Of a DNA stretch of 64,000 nt, positions 43,640-51,982 are shown piece after piece (positions within the stretch are counted from its first letter, which is position 1; each line of letters starts with the position of its first letter). The notes under the pieces were generated by a model. It did not search any database. It was not told the origin of the DNA and saw only the letters and a list, made by a program, of their open reading frames with translations. Both the position numbers and the translations under genes were made by a program. Source of the DNA: Bacteroidota bacterium (GTDB lineage Bacteria > Bacteroidota > Ignavibacteria > UBA10030); NCBI GenBank assembly GCA_025454835.1, contig JALONQ010000002.1, forward strand, positions 231,132-295,131, in the 5' to 3' direction.

Positions 43640-44122
43640 ATGAACGACCTGGTGCTCCAGCGTCTGCGCGACGCGTTCGGACCTGCGATCGAAGGAGCGT
43701 CGGAGTTCCGCGGCGAGCTCACCGTCGTCGTGTCGAAGGAGCGGATCGTCGACGTCTGCAGGTTCCTCAAGGAGCAGCCCGATCTCCGGTTCGACCTTCT
43801 GGCGGACCTCTGCGGCATCGATATGTATACGCCCATCCGGCGTTTTGGCGTCATCTACAATCTCCTCTCGATCGGGCGGAAACATCGCATCCGCCTCAAG
43901 ACCTTCTGCGAGGAGCAGGACCCCACGGTCCCCTCGGTGACAGGCGTCTGGCGCACTGCCAACTGGCATGAGCGCGAGACCTTCGATATGTTCGGCATCC
44001 AGTTCGCGGGACATCCTGATCTCCGGCGCATGTACATGCCAGAAGCGTTCGAGCATCATCCTCTCCGGAAGGATTTCCCTCTCATGGGGATCCCCGGATC
44101 GCTTCCCCTTCCGAAGAAGTAA
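43640..44122 (+). CDS. nuoC: NADH-quinone oxidoreductase subunit C
   Basis: Peripheral-arm 30-kDa-type subunit, separate from NuoD here. The start at 43640 gives 160 residues; the frame stays open upstream but only as a shadow of nuoB. The signature reads REXFDMFGI-like: WHERETFDMFGIQFAGHPDLRRMYMPE near 115-141, then HPLRKDFPLMG. GTG 43634, overlapping the nuoB stop, is an alternative start. It ends 3 nt before nuoD. Confidence 0.94.
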   Translation: MNDLVLQRLRDAFGPAIEGASEFRGELTVVVSKERIVDVCRFLKEQPDLRFDLLADLCGIDMYTPIRRFGVIYNLLSIGRKHRIRLKTFCEEQDPTVPSVTGVWRTANWHERETFDMFGIQFAGHPDLRRMYMPEAFEHHPLRKDFPLMGIPGSLPLPKK

Positions 44123-44125
44123 GTC

Positions 44126-45382
44126 ATGGCCGTCCAGACCGACGAACTCCCCCGCAAATCCCGCATTCTGCAAGCGCTCGAAGACCAGAACACGAGCGTG
44201 CAGTTCGACGACGCGCTCGAGAGTGAGATGGTGCTCAATATGGGTCCGCAACACCCGGCGACCCACGGGGTGCTCCGTCTGCTGCTGAAGCTCGACGGCG
44301 AGACAGTCACCGGATGCGTCCCCGAGCTGGGTTACCTCCATCGCGGCTACGAGAAGCTGGCTGAGAACTGCACCTACTACGAGTTCATTCCGCATACCGA
44401 TCGGCTCGACTACCTGTCGCCGCTGTCGAACAATGTGGCCTATGTCCTCGCGGTCGAGAAGCTCATCGGCATGGAAGCGCCGCCGCGCGCCCAGTACCTC
44501 AGAACGCTCATCAGCGAGCTGGCCCGCATCTCGTCGCATCTCTTGTGGCTGGGATCGCTGGCCATGGACGTCGGCGCTCTGACGGTCTTCATGTGGAGCT
44601 TCCGCGAGCGCGAGAAGATGTACGACGTGTTCGAGCACCTCGTCGGTGCCAGGTTCACGACCTCGTTCACGCGCATCGGCGGGCTGGCGCATGATCTGCT
44701 CCCCGACGCGGAGAAGATGGTGCGCGACTTCATGAAGCAGTTTCCGGAGCAGCTGGCTGAATGCGAAAAGCTGCTCAACCGGAACCGCATCTTCGTCGAA
44801 CGCTGCGACGGCATCGGCCTCATCACGGCAGAGCAGGCCATCGACCTCGGCTTGACGGGACCGAGCCTGCGGGCATGCGGGATCTCGCACGACCTGCGCA
44901 AGGCCCAGCCGTACCTCATCTACAACGACCTCGATTTCGACGTCCCGGTGTATGAGGGGGGTGACACGCTCGCCCGCTACTACGTCCGGATGGGTGAGAT
45001 CAAACAGAGCATCAGCTTGGTGAACCAGATCATGGACCGTCTTCCTTCCGGCCCGATCCACGCGCACGAACCGAAGAAGGTGCTGCCGCGCAAGGAACGG
45101 GTGTACACGAAAATGGAGGAGCTGATCCACGATTTCATGATCGTGAACTTCGGAGAGAATCCACCCGTCGGCGAGGTCTACCAGGCGGTCGAGGCGCCGA
45201 AGGGTGAGCTTGGCTTCTACCTGAACAGCGACGGCAAGGGCTATCCCTGGCGGTTGAAGATCCGCTCGCCATCATTCACGAACCTGCAGTCCTTGCCCAT
45301 GCTGATCCAGGGCGCGATGATCTCGGACGTAGTGGCGATCATCGGCAGCATCGATCCCGTCATGGGCGAAGCGGATAAGTGA
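44126..45382 (+). CDS. nuoD: NADH-quinone oxidoreductase subunit D
   Basis: 49-kDa-type subunit that forms the quinone pocket with NuoB. The 418-residue protein has NMGPQHPATHGVLRL near 33-47, GYLHRGYEKLAE, YLSPLSNNVAY, GLTGPSLRACG and the C-terminal VAIIGSIDPVMGEADK. Length is typical of stand-alone NuoD. Confidence 0.97.
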   Translation: MAVQTDELPRKSRILQALEDQNTSVQFDDALESEMVLNMGPQHPATHGVLRLLLKLDGETVTGCVPELGYLHRGYEKLAENCTYYEFIPHTDRLDYLSPLSNNVAYVLAVEKLIGMEAPPRAQYLRTLISELARISSHLLWLGSLAMDVGALTVFMWSFREREKMYDVFEHLVGARFTTSFTRIGGLAHDLLPDAEKMVRDFMKQFPEQLAECEKLLNRNRIFVERCDGIGLITAEQAIDLGLTGPSLRACGISHDLRKAQPYLIYNDLDFDVPVYEGGDTLARYYVRMGEIKQSISLVNQIMDRLPSGPIHAHEPKKVLPRKERVYTKMEELIHDFMIVNFGENPPVGEVYQAVEAPKGELGFYLNSDGKGYPWRLKIRSPSFTNLQSLPMLIQGAMISDVVAIIGSIDPVMGEADK

Positions 45383-45409
45383 TCCGACCCCCCCCACGCG
45401 ACATCCGAT

Positions 45410-45874
45410 ATGCTCAACGAGAACAACCTGAAGCGGGTCGAGGAGCTGAAGCGCCGGTATCCGACGACCCAGGCGCTGACCCTGCCCGTGCTGTGGATGG
45501 TGCAGGAACAGGAGGGATATGTCTCCGAAGCCTCGATGCAGGAGGTGGCAGAACTCCTGAACGTGACGTTTGCCCACGTCCTCGGCGTCGTGACCTTTTA
45601 CACGATGTTCCACACAAAGCCCGTCGGCCGGCACCACATCGAGGTGTGCACGAACGTCTCGTGCATGCTCCGCGGGTCGGAAAAGATCATGAGCCATCTG
45701 GAACATCGACTTGGCGTCAAATGCGGCGAGACGACGCCCGACAAGAAGGTGACGCTGAACGAGACGGAGTGCTTGGGGGCGTGTGGCTACGCTCCGATGC
45801 TCGCGATCGGTGAAGCGTATCACGAGCACCTGACGCCCGACAAAGTTGATCGGCTGCTGGAGGGACTGTCATGA
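45410..45874 (+). CDS. nuoE: NADH-quinone oxidoreductase subunit E
   Basis: 24-kDa-type subunit with the [2Fe-2S] cluster N1a in the NADH-oxidising module. The 154-residue protein has ALLxVLW-like entry (LTLPVLWMVQEQEGYVSE) and the four ligands in VCTNVSCMLRG (C-x4-C) and ECLGACGYAP (C-x3-C). It overlaps nuoF by 4 nt. Confidence 0.96.
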   Translation: MLNENNLKRVEELKRRYPTTQALTLPVLWMVQEQEGYVSEASMQEVAELLNVTFAHVLGVVTFYTMFHTKPVGRHHIEVCTNVSCMLRGSEKIMSHLEHRLGVKCGETTPDKKVTLNETECLGACGYAPMLAIGEAYHEHLTPDKVDRLLEGLS

Positions 45875-47175
45875 TGTTGCCCCCGTCCCATCCCGACCAG
45901 GCGACGAAGTGGGAGAACGTCATCCTGCCGCCGACGAAGGACCTTCACAAGATCGACGTCTACCGTCAGGGGGGCGGCTACGGCGCTCTGAAGAAGGCGC
46001 TCGCGATGAAGCCCGAGGAGGTCATCGAAGAGGTGAAGAGATCCAACCTCCGCGGACGCGGAGGCGCGTGCTTTCCGACCGGGCTCAAATGGTCGTTCAT
46101 GCCGAAGGCGGGAACGAAGGCCAAGTATCTGTGCGTGAACGGTGATGAATCGGAGCCGGGCACGTTCAAGGACCGTCAGATCTTCGAGTTCAACCCGCAT
46201 CTGCTGATCGAGGGGACGCTCATCGCCTGCTGGGCGATGGGGATCACCGCGGCGTACATCTACATCCGCGGCGAGTACGGGAAATGGATCCGAATGCTCG
46301 AGCGCGCGCTCGAAGACGCGTACTCGAACCGGCTTGTCGGCGAGAATATTCTGGACAGCGGATTCACGACGCAGATCTACATTCACAAGGGAGCGGGCGC
46401 ATACATCTGCGGCGAGGAATCGTCGCTCATGAACTCGATCGAGGGCGATCGCGGCTATCCTCGCGTGAAACCTCCGTTCCCGGCTCAGGTCGGCTTGTGG
46501 GGCTGTCCGACGACCATCAACAACGTCGAGACGATCGCGAACGTCCCGGTCATCATCGAGCGGGGTGCGGCCTGGTACGCTGGCGTCGGTTCGCCGAAGC
46601 ATCCGGGTCCTCTCCTCGTTGGCGTCAGCGGGCACGTGAATCAGCCGGGCGTGTACGAGATGCCGACGGGCGTACCCCTGTTGGAGATCATTCACAAGTG
46701 GTCCGGCGGCGTGCCCGGTCACAAAGGCATCAAGGCGGTCATCCCCGGCGGATCGTCGACAATGGTCCTCCGCGGCGAAGCACTCGAAGGGGTCCGGATG
46801 GACGCCGACTCGCTCAAGGCGGCCGGCTCGTCGGTGGGCACAGCGGGGCTCATCGTCATGGACGAAGATACCGACCTGATCGCGGTCATCACGAGGATCG
46901 CGAAATTCTATTACCACGAGTCGTGCGGCCAGTGCACGCCATGCCGTGAGGGGACTGGCTGGCTCTGGAAGCTGCTTACGCGATTCGAAGCCGGCGAGGC
47001 CCGCATGTCCGACGTCGCCCTTCTGATGGATGTGGCCAATAACATCGAGGGCAACACGATCTGCGCCCTGGGAGACGCGGCGGCATGGCCTGTGCAGTCC
47101 ATGTTGCGGCAATTCCGGGACGAGTTCGAAAGGCGGACCGTCGACCGTCCGGACGATGCGCCGGTTTCCGCGTGA
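45871..47175 (+). CDS. nuoF: NADH-quinone oxidoreductase subunit F
   Basis: 51-kDa-type NADH-binding subunit with FMN and a [4Fe-4S] cluster. The 434-residue protein shows the NADH/FMN glycine-rich stretch RGRGGACFPTGLKW, NGDESEPGTFKDR, GAGAYICGEESSL and the cluster motif ESCGQCTPCREG near 350-361. It is the last nuo gene here: a terminator follows 25 nt after the stop and no nuoG-N follows. Confidence 0.97.
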   Translation: MMLPPSHPDQATKWENVILPPTKDLHKIDVYRQGGGYGALKKALAMKPEEVIEEVKRSNLRGRGGACFPTGLKWSFMPKAGTKAKYLCVNGDESEPGTFKDRQIFEFNPHLLIEGTLIACWAMGITAAYIYIRGEYGKWIRMLERALEDAYSNRLVGENILDSGFTTQIYIHKGAGAYICGEESSLMNSIEGDRGYPRVKPPFPAQVGLWGCPTTINNVETIANVPVIIERGAAWYAGVGSPKHPGPLLVGVSGHVNQPGVYEMPTGVPLLEIIHKWSGGVPGHKGIKAVIPGGSSTMVLRGEALEGVRMDADSLKAAGSSVGTAGLIVMDEDTDLIAVITRIAKFYYHESCGQCTPCREGTGWLWKLLTRFEAGEARMSDVALLMDVANNIEGNTICALGDAAAWPVQSMLRQFRDEFERRTVDRPDDAPVSA

Positions 47176-47200
47176 GAAACCCGGCGTCAAGTTTGAACCC

Positions 47201-47235
47201 GAAACCCGCGGAACCCGGCATGGGACGCGGGTTTC
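47201..47235 (+). terminator. Terminator after nuoF
   Basis: A perfect 10-bp stem (47201-47210 with 47226-47235) with a 15-nt loop sits 25 nt beyond nuoF. The following sequence is only moderately T-rich. About 190 further bases before the sigma factor gene show nothing recognisable. Confidence 0.7.
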
Positions 47236-47425
47236 GTCGTCTCCTGGAGGGAACAGTGGCGCCTTCCGGTTCGTCCAAAGCTCTGTATGTCGCAGCCGAG
47301 CAACCTGGAGCGAACGCATCCGTAGGCCCATGGAACACCGAAGCTCGATCGCCCTCCACCTTCCGATGCCCATGCTCCCATCTTCGTCCCGAGCGGTCCC
47401 GGAACCGCTCTGGCCGCCTGAGCCC

Positions 47426-48019
47426 ATGAGCGAGCCCGTCACCGAGCGCGACCTCGGCGCTGCGGCGGACGATGTGCTCGTCTCGCTCGTCCAGCGCGGC
47501 GATCAAAGGGCGTTCCGGCACCTCGTCCAGCGTCATCACGAGCGCGTGCGCCGACTTCTCTTCGCCATCTTCCGCGACGAGCACCTCGTCGAGGACCTGG
47601 CGCAAGAAGTCTTCATCAAGGCGTACGAGGCCCTGTCGTCGTTCCGGTTCGAGTCGTCCTTCTATACATGGCTGTATCGGATCGCCGTCAACAAGGGGCG
47701 GGACGAAATGCGCCGACGCAAACTGCGCCGGTTCTTCTCCCTCCAGCAATTGGACGATGGTGCCCGAGCCGAGCTCGAGGCGCGCATGGCCGAGAAGCCG
47801 GCCGACATCGACGCGAACGACCTGGTGTCCCTGGGATTACGGATGCTCCCCGACCATCATCGTGAGGTTGTGATCATGAAGGACCTTCAGGGATTCTCCT
47901 ATGAGGAGATCGCCGAGATCCTGCACATCGAGGTCGGGACGGTGAAGTCACGGCTGTCGCGCGCCCGAACAGCGCTGAAGCAGATTCTCGGTCCGATGCT
48001 GGACAAGGATACCGCATGA
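47426..48019 (+). CDS. ECF-type RNA polymerase sigma factor
   Basis: Group 4 sigma-70 factor. The frame is open upstream to 47030, but the start at 47426 (197 residues) fits the family. Region 2 (about 26-95) contains HLVEDLAQEVFIKAYEAL and FYTWLYRIAVNKGRDEMRRRK. Region 4 (about 137-187) contains LPDHHREVVIMKDLQGFSYEEIAEIL and GTVKSRLSRAR. It overlaps by 4 nt the gene for a probable membrane anti-sigma factor, so its activity is likely controlled by an envelope signal. Confidence 0.92.
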   Translation: MSEPVTERDLGAAADDVLVSLVQRGDQRAFRHLVQRHHERVRRLLFAIFRDEHLVEDLAQEVFIKAYEALSSFRFESSFYTWLYRIAVNKGRDEMRRRKLRRFFSLQQLDDGARAELEARMAEKPADIDANDLVSLGLRMLPDHHREVVIMKDLQGFSYEEIAEILHIEVGTVKSRLSRARTALKQILGPMLDKDTA

Positions 48020-49392
48020 ACCTTCCGCTACCACCTGACGACGCGTTGTACATCAGCCGGGCGATCGACGGAGACCTGTCGCCTGAAGAGCGGTCGCAGT
48101 TCGACGCCCGCGTCGAACGCGATGAGGCGTTCCGCGCAGAGGTCGAGGCGCGTCGACGCCTCCAACGGCTCATCCACCGCACGCCGGGCCTCGAGGCCGA
48201 TGCGGGATTCATCGATCGCGTCATGACGCAGCTTCCGAAGCACGAACGGGAGAGGAGCGACCTGCTGCCGTTCCCGCGGCGATACCTGCCGGTCGCCGCC
48301 GTGGCCGTGACGGCCGTCGCAGCCGTGGCTACGTTCATGGTCCTCGAGAGCCGGATACCGCTTTTGCGCTTCTGGGAGGAACAGGCTCAATCGGTGCTGC
48401 AGGTGTATGAGCAGACCGTTTCGCAGGGCAACTTCTGGCCGCTGCTCGGCGACCTCGACGACGACCGGACGATCCAGTTTGCGTTCACAGGGACGTTGTC
48501 GATCGACGAAGAGAAGGGTGCCACGCTGAAGGTGGACGATCGAGCGAAAGACGGCTATCGTATCGAGGTGCAGAGAGACGGCGCCCGGCCCAAGCGCGAT
48601 GTGACGGTGGCCGAGTTCATGTCGGCCGTGAAGCCTTCGGCATCGCAACGGCAGGCGCTCGACTCGGTGCTGCACGCCGCCCGCGAAGAACTCCAGACGG
48701 CCGTGTTCGTCGGAGCGAATGATGAGGTCGCGATCAAGTCGGACCTTCGTCGGTTGAACCGCGCGGTCATTTCGGGGCTTGCCGCCGTGCTCGAGCCCGA
48801 ACAGCGGGCCAAGATGAGCCGCTTCATGACGGTGCGGGATGCTCCCTACGTTCTATTCGGGAGCGACGCCCAACCAAGTCCGTCGCAGGAGATCGTCAGG
48901 ATGATGCGTGCCCCTCGGGAGCGGAATGAGTTCGTCATCCTTCGTCCTGACTCGTTGCTGATCAGCCGATACACGATCGACCCGGACCAGATGCGCTTCC
49001 AGGCGGAACAGTACGAGAAGATGGCGGCCGAGCTTGAAGTGCGGCGAGCGCGCATGATCCGCACGTGGGTCGACCGGCCGGGTTTGCCGGAGGTCCCGGC
49101 GATCGCGCCCGAGGCGATGGCACGCCTCAACGTGAGGTCTCGGCGAGACCGCTTGTCGATCGAAGTCTCCGATTCCATGAACGGTCGCATCATGTTCTTC
49201 AACATGACTATTGCGCCGAGAGTGTGGGTGGAAGGAGGGGAACCCGATGTGTCGGCAGGGGAGTCCGAAATGCAGGTTTCTGGGGTCGGCGCTGGGCCAA
49301 CACGGGTCGTTGTCACGCCCCGGACGCCGATCCCCCAGAAGCCCGATTCCATGAAGGCCAAACGCAGGGCTCTGCCGGTGGTCATCGAATAG
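48016..49392 (+). CDS. Probable membrane-anchored anti-sigma factor with a large periplasmic domain
   Basis: A 458-residue single-pass protein. The cytoplasmic N-terminus (about 1-88) is short and charged with an anti-sigma-like helical pattern (AIDGDLSPEERSQFDARVERDEAFR), but the His/Cys zinc motif of ZAS anti-sigma factors is absent. One transmembrane helix spans about 91-110. Of the periplasmic part, residues about 195-260 (PSASQRQALDSVLH.. LEPEQRAKMSRF) are reminiscent of Spy/CpxP/CnrX-type helical hairpins; the C-terminus is beta-like. The role is inferred from the 4-nt overlap with the sigma gene and from topology. Confidence 0.65.
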   Translation: MNLPLPPDDALYISRAIDGDLSPEERSQFDARVERDEAFRAEVEARRRLQRLIHRTPGLEADAGFIDRVMTQLPKHERERSDLLPFPRRYLPVAAVAVTAVAAVATFMVLESRIPLLRFWEEQAQSVLQVYEQTVSQGNFWPLLGDLDDDRTIQFAFTGTLSIDEEKGATLKVDDRAKDGYRIEVQRDGARPKRDVTVAEFMSAVKPSASQRQALDSVLHAAREELQTAVFVGANDEVAIKSDLRRLNRAVISGLAAVLEPEQRAKMSRFMTVRDAPYVLFGSDAQPSPSQEIVRMMRAPRERNEFVILRPDSLLISRYTIDPDQMRFQAEQYEKMAAELEVRRARMIRTWVDRPGLPEVPAIAPEAMARLNVRSRRDRLSIEVSDSMNGRIMFFNMTIAPRVWVEGGEPDVSAGESEMQVSGVGAGPTRVVVTPRTPIPQKPDSMKAKRRALPVVIE

Positions 49393-49423
49393 AGGAGGGC
49401 GCATATGTCGCGTTCTCAAGGTC

Positions 49424-49448
49424 TCGCCCCCGTGATTTCCGGGGGCGA
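49424..49448 (+). terminator. Hairpin after the anti-sigma gene
   Basis: A 9-bp GC-rich stem (49424-49432 with 49440-49448) with a 7-nt loop lies 31 nt after the stop and just before the rplM promoter. No T-run follows. Confidence 0.6.
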
Positions 49449-49473
49449 CGTGTTCTATGCGGTGCCGAGCCGG

Positions 49474-49502
49474 TTGACTTTTCAGCGTCGTTCCGCTATA
49501 TT
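49474..49502 (+). promoter_or_regulatory. Promoter of rplM-rpsI
   Basis: TTGACT at 49474-49479 and TATATT at 49497-49502 with 17-nt spacing form the best sigma-70-like promoter in the window. Transcription would start near 49509. Confidence 0.75.
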
Positions 49503-49543
49503 CCAAAGCTAGTTCACTCATGAAGCCGTCAGGAGATCCTGTC

Positions 49544-49984
49544 GTGGAAACGACGCCGAGAACCAGGTTTTTCAAGACGGAGGAAGTCGGGCAGAAGTGG
49601 TACGTCGTCGATGCGACCGGGCAGACGTTGGGCCGGCTGGCATCGGGCATCGCCCACGTCCTCCGCGGGAAGCACAAGCCCCAGTACACGCCGAACGCAG
49701 ACGTCGGCGATTTTGTCATCGTCGTGAACGCCTCGCAGATCCAGCTGACGGGAAAGCGGCTCGACCAGAAGGAGCTCTACCGGAACACGCTCTATCCGGG
49801 CGGCGCGCGATTCACGGCCGTGAAAGAACTCCTCAAGTCGCGACCGGAGATCGTCGTTGAGCACGCCGTCAAGGGCATGCTCCCGAAGACCCGCCTCGGC
49901 CGACGCATCGGGATGAAGCTGAAGGTGTACGGCGGCGGCGATCATCCGCACACGGCCCAACGCCCCGAGCCTCTGAAGTTCTAA
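49544..49984 (+). CDS. rplM: 50S ribosomal protein L13
   Basis: Early-assembling large-subunit protein. Core motifs are WYVVDATGQTLGRLAS, LRGKHKPQYTPN, GDFVIVVNA and the C-terminal MLPKTRLGRR and VYGGGDHPHTAQRP. The frame is open from ATG 49520, but I favour GTG 49544 (146 residues): AGGAG lies at 49531-49535, 8 nt before it, while ATG 49520 is only about 11 nt from the predicted transcription start and has no ribosome binding site. It is followed by rpsI, the universal pair. Confidence 0.95.
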   Translation: METTPRTRFFKTEEVGQKWYVVDATGQTLGRLASGIAHVLRGKHKPQYTPNADVGDFVIVVNASQIQLTGKRLDQKELYRNTLYPGGARFTAVKELLKSRPEIVVEHAVKGMLPKTRLGRRIGMKLKVYGGGDHPHTAQRPEPLKF

Positions 49985-49997
49985 GGAAATCATACGC

Positions 49998-50384
49998 ATG
50001 GCACAACGCATCACCGTCGGACGCCGGAAGACCGCCGTCGCTCGCATCAAACTCTTCGATGGTTCCGGAAAGGTCACGGTCAACGGCCGTGAGCTCGAGA
50101 ACTACTTCCCGCTCGAGACGCATCGTCAGGAAGTGCTGAAGCCCCTCACGGTCACCGAGAAACTCGGCCGCTTCGACGTGGCGGCGGTTGTCGAAGGCGG
50201 AGGATCGATGGGCCAGGCCCAGGCGATCAAGCTCGGCATCGCCCGTTCGCTCGTTGCGTCCGACGAGGACCTTCGCGGCGCCCTTCGCCAGCACGGGTTG
50301 TTGACCCGCGATCCCCGTGCCGTCGAACGCAAAAAGTACGGCTTGAAGAAGGCCCGTAAACGCTTCCAGTTCTCGAAGCGCTGA
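49998..50384 (+). CDS. rpsI: 30S ribosomal protein S9
   Basis: Small-subunit head protein whose C-terminal tail reaches the P-site tRNA. The 128-residue protein has TVGRRKTAVARIKLFDGSGK, EGGGSMGQAQAIKLGIARSL and the tail KKARKRFQFSKR. It starts 13 nt after rplM. Confidence 0.97.
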   Translation: MAQRITVGRRKTAVARIKLFDGSGKVTVNGRELENYFPLETHRQEVLKPLTVTEKLGRFDVAAVVEGGGSMGQAQAIKLGIARSLVASDEDLRGALRQHGLLTRDPRAVERKKYGLKKARKRFQFSKR

Positions 50385-50403
50385 TCGAATCGTTCCATCC
50401 GGG

Positions 50404-50422
50404 GTCCGGCACCAGGCCGGAC
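50404..50422 (+). terminator. Hairpin after rpsI
   Basis: A 7-bp stem (50404-50410 with 50416-50422) with a 5-nt loop lies 19 nt after rpsI, with no T-run. It probably marks the 3' end of the rplM-rpsI transcript, although partial read-through to rpsB is possible. Confidence 0.5.
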
Positions 50423-50469
50423 TCCGGCGCCTCATCCATCAATCATGCGACCCGATCCGACCGGCAGTG

Positions 50470-50493
50470 TCCCGTCCTCGCGCAGAGACGGGA
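50470..50493 (+). promoter_or_regulatory. Hairpin in the rpsB leader
   Basis: A 7-bp stem TCCCGTC/GACGGGA (50470-50476 with 50487-50493) with a 10-nt loop lies 49 nt before the rpsB ATG. S2 autoregulation via the rpsB leader is known in other bacteria; here this is only a positional suggestion. Confidence 0.3.
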
Positions 50494-50542
50494 TTCCGGA
50501 AGGAGATGACGGCCGCAGGTGACCAACTGAAAGGACATACCG

Positions 50543-51307
50543 ATGCCCCGCATCGAGCTGGAAGCCCTCCTCCAGGCCGGCGCCCACTTTGGGCACCTGA
50601 CCCGCCGCTGGAATCCCAAGATGAAGCCGTTCATTTTCATGGAACGCAACGGGATCCACATCATCGACCTCAAGAAGACGCAGGAAATGGCCGACGACGC
50701 GTTCACGGCCGTTTCAAACATCCTTGCCGAGGGGAAGAAGATCCTCTTTGTCGGCACGAAGCAGCAAGCCTCCGACGTCGTCAAGGAAGAGGCGAAGCGC
50801 TGCAACGCGCACTATGTCACGGAGCGCTGGATGGGCGGCATGCTGACGAATTTCCAGACGATCCGGAAGAGCGTCAAGCGCCTCACGAATATCGAGAAGA
50901 TGGAGAACGACGGGACCTTCGACAAGTTGACGAAGAAAGAGCGACTCATGCTGTCCCGTGAGCGAGACAAGCTCCAGGAAGTGCTCCAAGGCGTCGTTGA
51001 GATGACGCGCCTGCCGGGTGTCATCTATGTCGTCGACATCAACAAAGAGGACATCGCCGTGAAAGAAGCGCGCCGACTCGGGATCCCCGTGGCGGCGATC
51101 GTCGATACGAATACCGACCCAGGCCTCATCGACTTCCCGATCCCTGCGAACGACGACGCGTTGAAGTCGATCCAGCTCATCACGAAGGTCATCGCGGACG
51201 CCGTCATCGACGGCGATCATCGCTCCTCGGCGCGTCGCGCCGAAGAGGTCGCCGCTCCCGAGGCCGCTGTCAAAGCCGAACGTGTTCATTCACCCTCTGC
51301 CCGTTAA
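50543..51307 (+). CDS. rpsB: 30S ribosomal protein S2
   Basis: Small-subunit protein at the head-body junction, needed for S1 docking. The 254-residue protein has [54 protein letters not shown] and [25 protein letters not shown]. The C-terminal tail is Ala/Glu-rich. The next gene is tsf, the usual partner, 9 nt away. Confidence 0.97.
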   Translation: MPRIELEALLQAGAHFGHLTRRWNPKMKPFIFMERNGIHIIDLKKTQEMADDAFTAVSNILAEGKKILFVGTKQQASDVVKEEAKRCNAHYVTERWMGGMLTNFQTIRKSVKRLTNIEKMENDGTFDKLTKKERLMLSRERDKLQEVLQGVVEMTRLPGVIYVVDINKEDIAVKEARRLGIPVAAIVDTNTDPGLIDFPIPANDDALKSIQLITKVIADAVIDGDHRSSARRAEEVAAPEAAVKAERVHSPSAR

Positions 51308-51316
51308 CAAAGAACC

Positions 51317-51925
51317 ATGAGTCAGATCACCTCCGATATCGTCAAGAAGCTCCGCGACACGACCGGCGCCGGCATGATGGACTGCAAGAAGGCGCTGGAA
51401 GAGTCGAAAGGAGACATGGATGCGGCCGTCGAGTACCTTCGCAAGAAGGGGGCCGCCACCGCCGCCAAGCGCGCGGACAAAGAGACCAACCAGGGTGTCG
51501 TCGAAGCGTACATCCACGCAGGCGGCCGCATCGGCACGCTCGTGGAACTGAACTGCGAGACCGATTTCGTCGCCAAGACGCCGGGCTTCAAGGCGCTCGC
51601 GCACGACATTGCCATGCAGATCGCTGCGATGAATCCGCAGTACGTGAGCCGCGACCAGGTCGGCCAGGCGACGATCGCGAAGGAACTGGAGATCTTCGCC
51701 GATCAAGCGAAGAACGAAGGCAAGGCCGAGCACGTCGCCCAGAAGGTCGCTCAGGGACGCCTTGAGAAGTTCTACCAGGAGTCTTGTTTGCTCGAGCAGA
51801 GTTTCATCAAGGACTCGGGCAAGACCATCAAAGACATCATCCAGGATGAGGTCTCGCGCGTCGGCGAAAAGATCGAGGTCCGCCGGTTCCTGCGATACCA
51901 TCTCGGTGAGTCCACGAACGCCTGA
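51317..51925 (+). CDS. tsf: Elongation factor Ts
   Basis: GDP-GTP exchange factor for EF-Tu. The 202-residue protein is of the short type found in Thermus and many phyla rather than the 280-residue enterobacterial type. It has the N-terminal UBA-like domain (VKKLRDTTGAGMMDCKKALEES), then YIHAGGRIGTLVELNCETDFVAK and the EF-Tu-contacting core ending KIEVRRFLRYHLGE. It is followed by a strong hairpin before pyrH. Confidence 0.97.
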   Translation: MSQITSDIVKKLRDTTGAGMMDCKKALEESKGDMDAAVEYLRKKGAATAAKRADKETNQGVVEAYIHAGGRIGTLVELNCETDFVAKTPGFKALAHDIAMQIAAMNPQYVSRDQVGQATIAKELEIFADQAKNEGKAEHVAQKVAQGRLEKFYQESCLLEQSFIKDSGKTIKDIIQDEVSRVGEKIEVRRFLRYHLGESTNA

Positions 51926-51941
51926 CACCATCAACGCATGA

Positions 51942-51969
51942 CAGAATCCCGACCTCGTTCGGGATTCTG
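51942..51969 (+). terminator. Strong hairpin between tsf and pyrH
   Basis: A perfect 11-bp stem (51942-51952 with 51959-51969) and a 6-nt loop begin 17 nt after tsf and end 14 nt before the chosen pyrH start. There is no T-run after it, so it may attenuate or process rather than fully terminate. Confidence 0.55.
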
Positions 51970-51982
51970 CATGTCTAGACCC

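Noticed and set aside
43484..45130. Minus-strand frame of 548 codons opposite nuoC-nuoD
   Set aside because: Antisense shadow crossing two conserved nuo genes; no domain seen.
45820..47442. Minus-strand frame of 540 codons opposite nuoF
   Set aside because: Same reason; nuoF motifs are intact on the plus strand.
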